A stretch of DNA of 29,352 bases from HGM04593 sp045533955 (GTDB lineage Bacteria > Bacteroidota > Bacteroidia > Bacteroidales > Bacteroidaceae). The notes under the pieces are model-generated. The model was not told the origin of the DNA. It saw only the letters and a program-made list of their open reading frames with translations, and ran no database searches. Of this stretch, positions 26,042 through 29,352 are shown in pieces (the first letter of the stretch is position 1; the number at the start of each line of letters is the position of its first letter). The DNA lies in contig JAZSIU010000088.1 of NCBI GenBank assembly GCA_045533955.1, positions 1-29,352 on the forward strand, read 5' to 3'. Both the position numbers and the translations under genes were made by a program.

Positions 26042-27397
26042 TTATAATTCCATTGGATTTTTACGTATTCTCCACTCGGCCGGATACATATTATTGGCTC
26101 TGTTACCCACATTTTTGGCAAAGCCTAAGGGGGTGTCGTTGTAGGTGAGCAGTAGCAGGCCCATAGGTGCCTCGGGCAGCGTCAACGTCTCGCGGTGCAG
26201 ATAGGCAAGCGCCTGCTCGCGTGTCAGTGCCACACAGTTGAAGGCGTCCCGGGCAAGCGCCGTGCTCATTGCAAGCGCGTGATGCGGCACGGGCTTGTTG
26301 TTCTTTATCTGTGCAAGCGGTAGCGCTGCGTGCAGCACCCGCAGACGCGATTGCAGCGCAACGACGTCGGCCGTGTGTCGCTTGGGCACGGCAACCACAC
26401 TGTCGCCCTGTACTATAAAATCGAATAGCGCGGCATCCTCGACCCACCCCTCGACAAGCGCGCGGCTCTTTGCCGGGGCAAGCTGCACCTTTGTGGCTCG
26501 CGGCTGCGCGGCAGCCTCATCGCCCTCTTTGCGCAGAAGGCTCATAAAAAAGCCCTCGCCCCGCGTGAACCCGGGAATAAAGCGATAGACGGGGTACTCC
26601 GTATCGGTAAGACTTCCCGTAACGCCCCACTCGGGCAACGTCTCTATGGGCAGAGGCTCGGCACCAAGCTCGCTCGCAATCCAAGCGACGCAATCCTCAT
26701 CCTCTTCGCGGTTAAAAGTGCAGGTGCTATACACCAACAGTCCGCCGGGACGAAGCGTCTCCCAAACATCGCGCAGAATCTCGCGCTGACGCTCGGCACA
26801 CTGCATCACAGAAGCCACGCTCCACTGCTCGACGGCAAAAGAATCCTTACGGAACATTCCCTCGCCCGAACAGGGTGCATCCACCACAATTACATCAAAA
26901 AAATTGCGCAGGGACGAAAAGTCGGCCGGCATATTGCGCGTTACCACCGCCGAGGGGTTGCCCCATTTTATAACATTCTCGGCAAGCACCTGCGCACGCA
27001 GCGGCATCGGCTCATTCGACACCAGAAGGCTGCCCTCGGGCAGCAGCGACAGCAGATGCGTGGTCTTTCCACCGGGAGCAGCACAAAGGTCGAGCACGCG
27101 CACGGGCTTATCGACATACTGTCGGATGGCCCTTTCGAGGAACATCGACGAGGCCTCCTGCACGTAGTAACAGCCCGAGTGAAAAAGCGGGTCGGCGGTA
27201 AATGTCGGACGCACACTCAAATAGCAAGCATCGGCAGCCCACGGAACGGGATTCCCCGCAAGAGGCGCCCCGCTCTTAGCCCTGTTGTAACGTATGCTGA
27301 CAACGGGGTCGGCCCCGAGAGCCGATTCAAAAGCCTCGAACCTCTCCTTGCCGAAGAGAGCCTTTGTGCGCATTATAAAATCTGCATTCAATTCCAT
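26042..27397 (-). CDS. RsmF/NOP2-Sun family rRNA (cytosine-C5) methyltransferase
   Basis: It is a 451-residue SAM-dependent RNA m5C methyltransferase. The SAM site is VLDLCAAPGGKTTHL (101-115); the two catalytic cysteines are C176 in DAPCSGEG and C226 in YSTCTFN. A C-terminal RsmF-like extension (about 310-451) ends in a basic tail. It probably methylates 16S rRNA as RsmF does, though tRNA targets cannot be excluded for this family. The ATG at 27397 (MELNADFIMRTKALFG) matches the conserved start; an earlier ATG at 27487 adds 30 residues of low similarity and would overlap the palindrome in the thyA intergenic region. First gene of the minus-strand series. Confidence 0.9.
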   Translation of the reverse strand: MELNADFIMRTKALFGKERFEAFESALGADPVVSIRYNRAKSGAPLAGNPVPWAADACYLSVRPTFTADPLFHSGCYYVQEASSMFLERAIRQYVDKPVRVLDLCAAPGGKTTHLLSLLPEGSLLVSNEPMPLRAQVLAENVIKWGNPSAVVTRNMPADFSSLRNFFDVIVVDAPCSGEGMFRKDSFAVEQWSVASVMQCAERQREILRDVWETLRPGGLLVYSTCTFNREEDEDCVAWIASELGAEPLPIETLPEWGVTGSLTDTEYPVYRFIPGFTRGEGFFMSLLRKEGDEAAAQPRATKVQLAPAKSRALVEGWVEDAALFDFIVQGDSVVAVPKRHTADVVALQSRLRVLHAALPLAQIKNNKPVPHHALAMSTALARDAFNCVALTREQALAYLHRETLTLPEAPMGLLLLTYNDTPLGFAKNVGNRANNMYPAEWRIRKNPMEL

Positions 27398-27466
27398 TCC
27401 CGCATACTTTACTTGTCGAAAAACCGACAGGACATAATTCAGCGCGAAGATACAAAAAATCCCTCG

Positions 27467-27485
27467 GAGAATATAATATATTCTC
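27467..27485. promoter_or_regulatory. 19-base palindrome between rsmF-like gene and thyA
   Basis: GAGAATATA (27467-27475) is the exact complement of 27477-27485 around one central A. It lies 70 bases upstream of the methyltransferase ATG and 150 upstream of the thyA ATG. A weak minus-strand -7 candidate (TATCTTCG, one mismatch) is at 27445-27452, which puts the palindrome about where the -33 element should be. It may be a regulator site or a short hairpin. Confidence 0.4.
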
Positions 27486-27577
27486 ATTTTATTAACGTCA
27501 AGAACAGCACAAACAATAGAATAAAATATTTTTTAACAATTAAGAGCAAATTATTAGAGAAAGAGATAGCCTTTTTA

Positions 27578-27608
27578 TTGAATCTTGCGTAAAAAATCGC
27601 TACTTTTG
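27578..27608 (+). promoter_or_regulatory. thyA-folA promoter
   Basis: TTG at 27578-27580, exactly 20 bases, then TACTTTTG at 27601-27608: full consensus. The start point near 27614 gives a leader of about 22 bases before the ATG. Confidence 0.85.
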
Positions 27609-27635
27609 TGCTCTTCACAAAAAAACATCATAAAA

Positions 27636-28430
27636 ATGAAACAATACCTATCGCTCCTGAAAAGAATCCTCGACGAGGGCACACGAAAAGACGACCGCAC
27701 AGGCACCGGCACCATCAGCGTGTTCGGCCATCAGATGCGCTTCAACCTCGAAGATGGCTTCCCCTGCCTCACCACCAAGAAGCTACACCTAAAATCCATA
27801 ATTCACGAGCTTCTGTGGTTTCTCAACGGCGACACCAACGTAAAATATCTGCAAGAAAATGGTGTCAGAATATGGAACGAATGGGCCGACGAGAATGGCG
27901 ACCTCGGACACATATACGGCTACCAGTGGCGCTCGTGGCCCGACTACAACGGCGGACACATCGACCAAATAAGCGAAGTCATCGAGACAATAAAGAACAA
28001 CCCCGACAGTCGCCGCATCATCGTCAACGCTTGGAACGTGGCCGACATTCAGAATATGAACCTACCCCCCTGCCACGCAATGTTTCAATTTTACGTTGCC
28101 GACGGCAAGCTGAGCCTTCAGCTCTATCAGCGCAGTGCCGACTGCTTTTTGGGCGTCCCCTTTAACATAGCCTCGTACGCACTGCTGCTGCAAATGGTGG
28201 CACAGGTAACAGGACTCAAGGCCGGAGAATTTATTCACACGCTGGGCGATGCACATCTGTATGTCAACCACATCGAGCAGGCAAAATTACAACTCACACG
28301 CGAGCCTTACGCCCTTCCACAGATGAAGATTAACCCCGAGGTAAAAGATATTTTCTCGTTCAAATTCGAGGACTTCAGCCTCGAAAATTACACGGCCCAC
28401 CCGCACATAAAGGGCATAGTTGCCGTATAA
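27636..28430 (+). CDS. thyA: Thymidylate synthase
   Basis: It makes dTMP from dUMP with methylene-tetrahydrofolate, which is oxidised to dihydrofolate. The 264 residues equal the E. coli ThyA length. The nucleophile is C146 in PPCHAMF, and the phosphate-binding R21 and the RSADCFLGVPFN motif (167-178) are in place. The ATG at 27636 is chosen because it yields the canonical MKQYLSLLKRIL start and fits the promoter; the frame is open to 27585, which would put the start upstream of the promoter. folA follows 12 bases later; the pair recycles the dihydrofolate produced here. Confidence 0.98.
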   Translation: MKQYLSLLKRILDEGTRKDDRTGTGTISVFGHQMRFNLEDGFPCLTTKKLHLKSIIHELLWFLNGDTNVKYLQENGVRIWNEWADENGDLGHIYGYQWRSWPDYNGGHIDQISEVIETIKNNPDSRRIIVNAWNVADIQNMNLPPCHAMFQFYVADGKLSLQLYQRSADCFLGVPFNIASYALLLQMVAQVTGLKAGEFIHTLGDAHLYVNHIEQAKLQLTREPYALPQMKINPEVKDIFSFKFEDFSLENYTAHPHIKGIVAV

Positions 28431-28442
28431 TCAGACACCACT

Positions 28443-28931
28443 ATGAAAATAGCAATGATAGCCGCTGTTGCCCGCAATATGGCAATAGGCAACAAAAACA
28501 GACTCATCTATTGGCTGCCCAACGACCTTAAGCGCTTCAAAGAGCTCACCACGGGCAACACAATAATAATGGGCAGCAACACATTCCGCTCGCTGCCCAA
28601 AGGAGCACTGCCCAACCGCCGCAACATTGTCCTCTCGCGTAAAGGCGGCACATTCCCCGGCGCCGAACAATTCGCCTCGCTCGACGAGGCGCTGCGCAGC
28701 TGCCCCACAGACGCCACTATCTATATAATAGGCGGCGAACAGCTATACCGGCACGCCCTCGCAGTGGCCGACACACTCCATCTGACCGAGGTTGACGACA
28801 CCCCAAAAGAGGCCGACGCATTCTTCCCCGCGCTCGGCAGCGAGTGGAAGCTAACAGCGCAAGAAAAACACGATAAAGACGAAAAGCACGAGTACAATTA
28901 CTCCTTTGCAACATATACAAAAGAATTATAA
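28443..28931 (+). CDS. folA: Dihydrofolate reductase
   Basis: It reduces dihydrofolate to tetrahydrofolate with NADPH. The 162 residues have the acidic active-site D28 in LPNDLKRFK, W24, GNTIIMG near 38-44, PNRRNIVLSR near 57-66, and IIGGEQLY near 95-102. In place of the usual basic residue after IIMG (R44 in E. coli, which contacts the NADPH 2'-phosphate), this protein has S45-N46. The gene is the second of the thyA-folA pair and is followed by a terminator. Confidence 0.96.
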   Translation: MKIAMIAAVARNMAIGNKNRLIYWLPNDLKRFKELTTGNTIIMGSNTFRSLPKGALPNRRNIVLSRKGGTFPGAEQFASLDEALRSCPTDATIYIIGGEQLYRHALAVADTLHLTEVDDTPKEADAFFPALGSEWKLTAQEKHDKDEKHEYNYSFATYTKEL

Positions 28932-28935
28932 ACAT

Positions 28936-28967
28936 AAAAATGGGCGGTCTTTTAACCGCTCATTTTT
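28936..28967 (+). terminator. Intrinsic terminator after folA
   Basis: A 13-bp stem (28936-28948 with 28955-28967, one G-T pair) begins with five A and ends with five T. It starts 5 bases past the folA stop. Confidence 0.92.
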
Positions 28968-29246
28968 GTGTTTCAGCCGTAAGGGCCCGTATATAGCCGC
29001 AGCCGACAAGAACACACAAATAAGCCGCCATTAAAATCGACAATCGGCAAACTTTTTGCTTAGCCCGTAATTCTTACCGTCGAGCCGCTACAATCGACAA
29101 TCAACTAAGAAATGGCTCAGTAGAAATTTACTGTGAACAAGAATAAATTTGTTATTTCTCACTTTCAAGAACAGCAGCATATAATACGTGCAAAAGGTTA
29201 TTTTTAATTAAATATTGCACCATAAAAAAGAAATTCAATGTAGGTT
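28968..29246. other. Intergenic region with no supported gene
   Basis: I find no gene here. An 11-base direct repeat AATCGACAATC occurs at 29035-29045 and 29092-29102, each preceded by GCCGC. A plus-strand TAAATTTG (29144-29151) matches the -7 consensus but has no -33 TTG at the right distance; if used, its transcript would run into the structured element at 29247. Confidence 0.5.
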
Positions 29247-29349
29247 CGATTGTTTTAAGGAAAAAGTGCGAGGTATGTTTAACCGCTACTTAGACGCTTG
29301 TTTACAAGCGACTAAGTGAGGGCGGTCCGCAGCACCCTTAAAACAATCG
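29247..29349. ncRNA. Candidate structured RNA or inverted-repeat element
   Basis: CGATTGTTTTAAGG (29247-29260) is the exact complement of 29336-29349. Inside are GTGC/GCAC (29266-29269 with 29332-29335) after a five-A bulge, ACCGC/GCGGT (29282-29286 with 29322-29326), ACTTAG/CTAAGT (29288-29293 with 29312-29317), and CGCTTG/CAAGCG (29295-29300 with 29305-29310) around a TTTA loop. That is about 35 bp in 103 bases. A 14-codon open frame (ATG 29275, stop 29317) lies inside and is probably chance. No U-run follows in the three bases left. It could be a small RNA, a leader of a gene to the right, or the end of a mobile element. I recognise no family. Confidence 0.5.
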
Positions 29350-29352
29350 TAA

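Noticed and set aside
29277..29330. Integron attC site (GTTTAAC resembles RYYYAAC)
   Set aside because: No GTTRRRY partner is present at the other end, and there is no gene cassette.
29247..29352. Group II intron 5' end (GTGCG at 29266)
   Set aside because: GTGCG matches the intron start motif, but the following sequence does not resemble domain I, and a 14-bp inverted repeat enclosing the site is not an intron trait.
1..29352. CRISPR array, tRNA or rRNA genes, phage genes
   Set aside because: No regularly spaced repeats, no cloverleaf or rRNA-like stretches, and no integrase, terminase or transposase reading frames were seen.

Overview
The window reads as ordinary chromosome from an anaerobic member of the Bacteroidales (Bacteroidota). 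The main signs are: promoters with the Bacteroidota pattern (TTG or TTTG near -33, then TAnnTTTG near -7, 20 bases apart) in front of several genes; start sites mostly without Shine-Dalgarno sequences; a single-chain pyruvate:ferredoxin oxidoreductase; a two-CBM20 GH77 amylomaltase; and Bacteroidota-type families (GH3-like acyl-amido synthetase, Ig-like lipoprotein, DUF3108 protein, amidase + MCE pair). I cannot place it below order level. There are no rRNA or tRNA genes, no CRISPR array, and no transposase or phage gene.

Layout, left to right. Positions 1-190 hold a nested inverted repeat and a bidirectional hairpin terminator. malQ (minus strand) is divergent from the leucine genes leuA-leuC-leuD (plus). 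An intrinsic terminator follows leuD. leuB then has its own strong promoter and a structured AT-rich leader, and appears to be co-transcribed with a periplasmic N-acetylmuramoyl-L-alanine amidase and an MCE/MlaD-type lipid-transport protein. A GHL10-type glycoside hydrolase (minus) converges on that operon at a 20-bp hairpin. Divergent from it is the large nifJ/PFOR gene with its own terminator.

Next comes a plus-strand cluster of an ABC ATPase, two related integral membrane proteins of unequal size, and a short YtrA-type GntR regulator with its own near-leaderless promoter. From 19.6 to 27.4 kb a minus-strand series runs rsmF-like methyltransferase, dsbD, GH3-like synthetase, Ig-like lipoprotein and DUF3108 protein. 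All are closely spaced except for one hairpin between dsbD and the GH3-like gene. thyA-folA (plus) is divergent from the methyltransferase gene and ends at a clear terminator. The last 380 bases hold no convincing gene, but contain a strongly structured 103-base element at 29247-29349.

Functionally the window mixes central metabolism (leucine, pyruvate oxidation, dTMP/folate, maltodextrin use) with envelope maintenance (amidase, MCE protein, DsbD, lipoprotein). I do not see a clearly new defence or mobile system. The best candidates for something undescribed are the structured element at the right edge, the separately promoted leuB leader, the inverted repeats overlapping the leuA promoter, and the ABC/YtrA cluster with its unequal membrane subunits.
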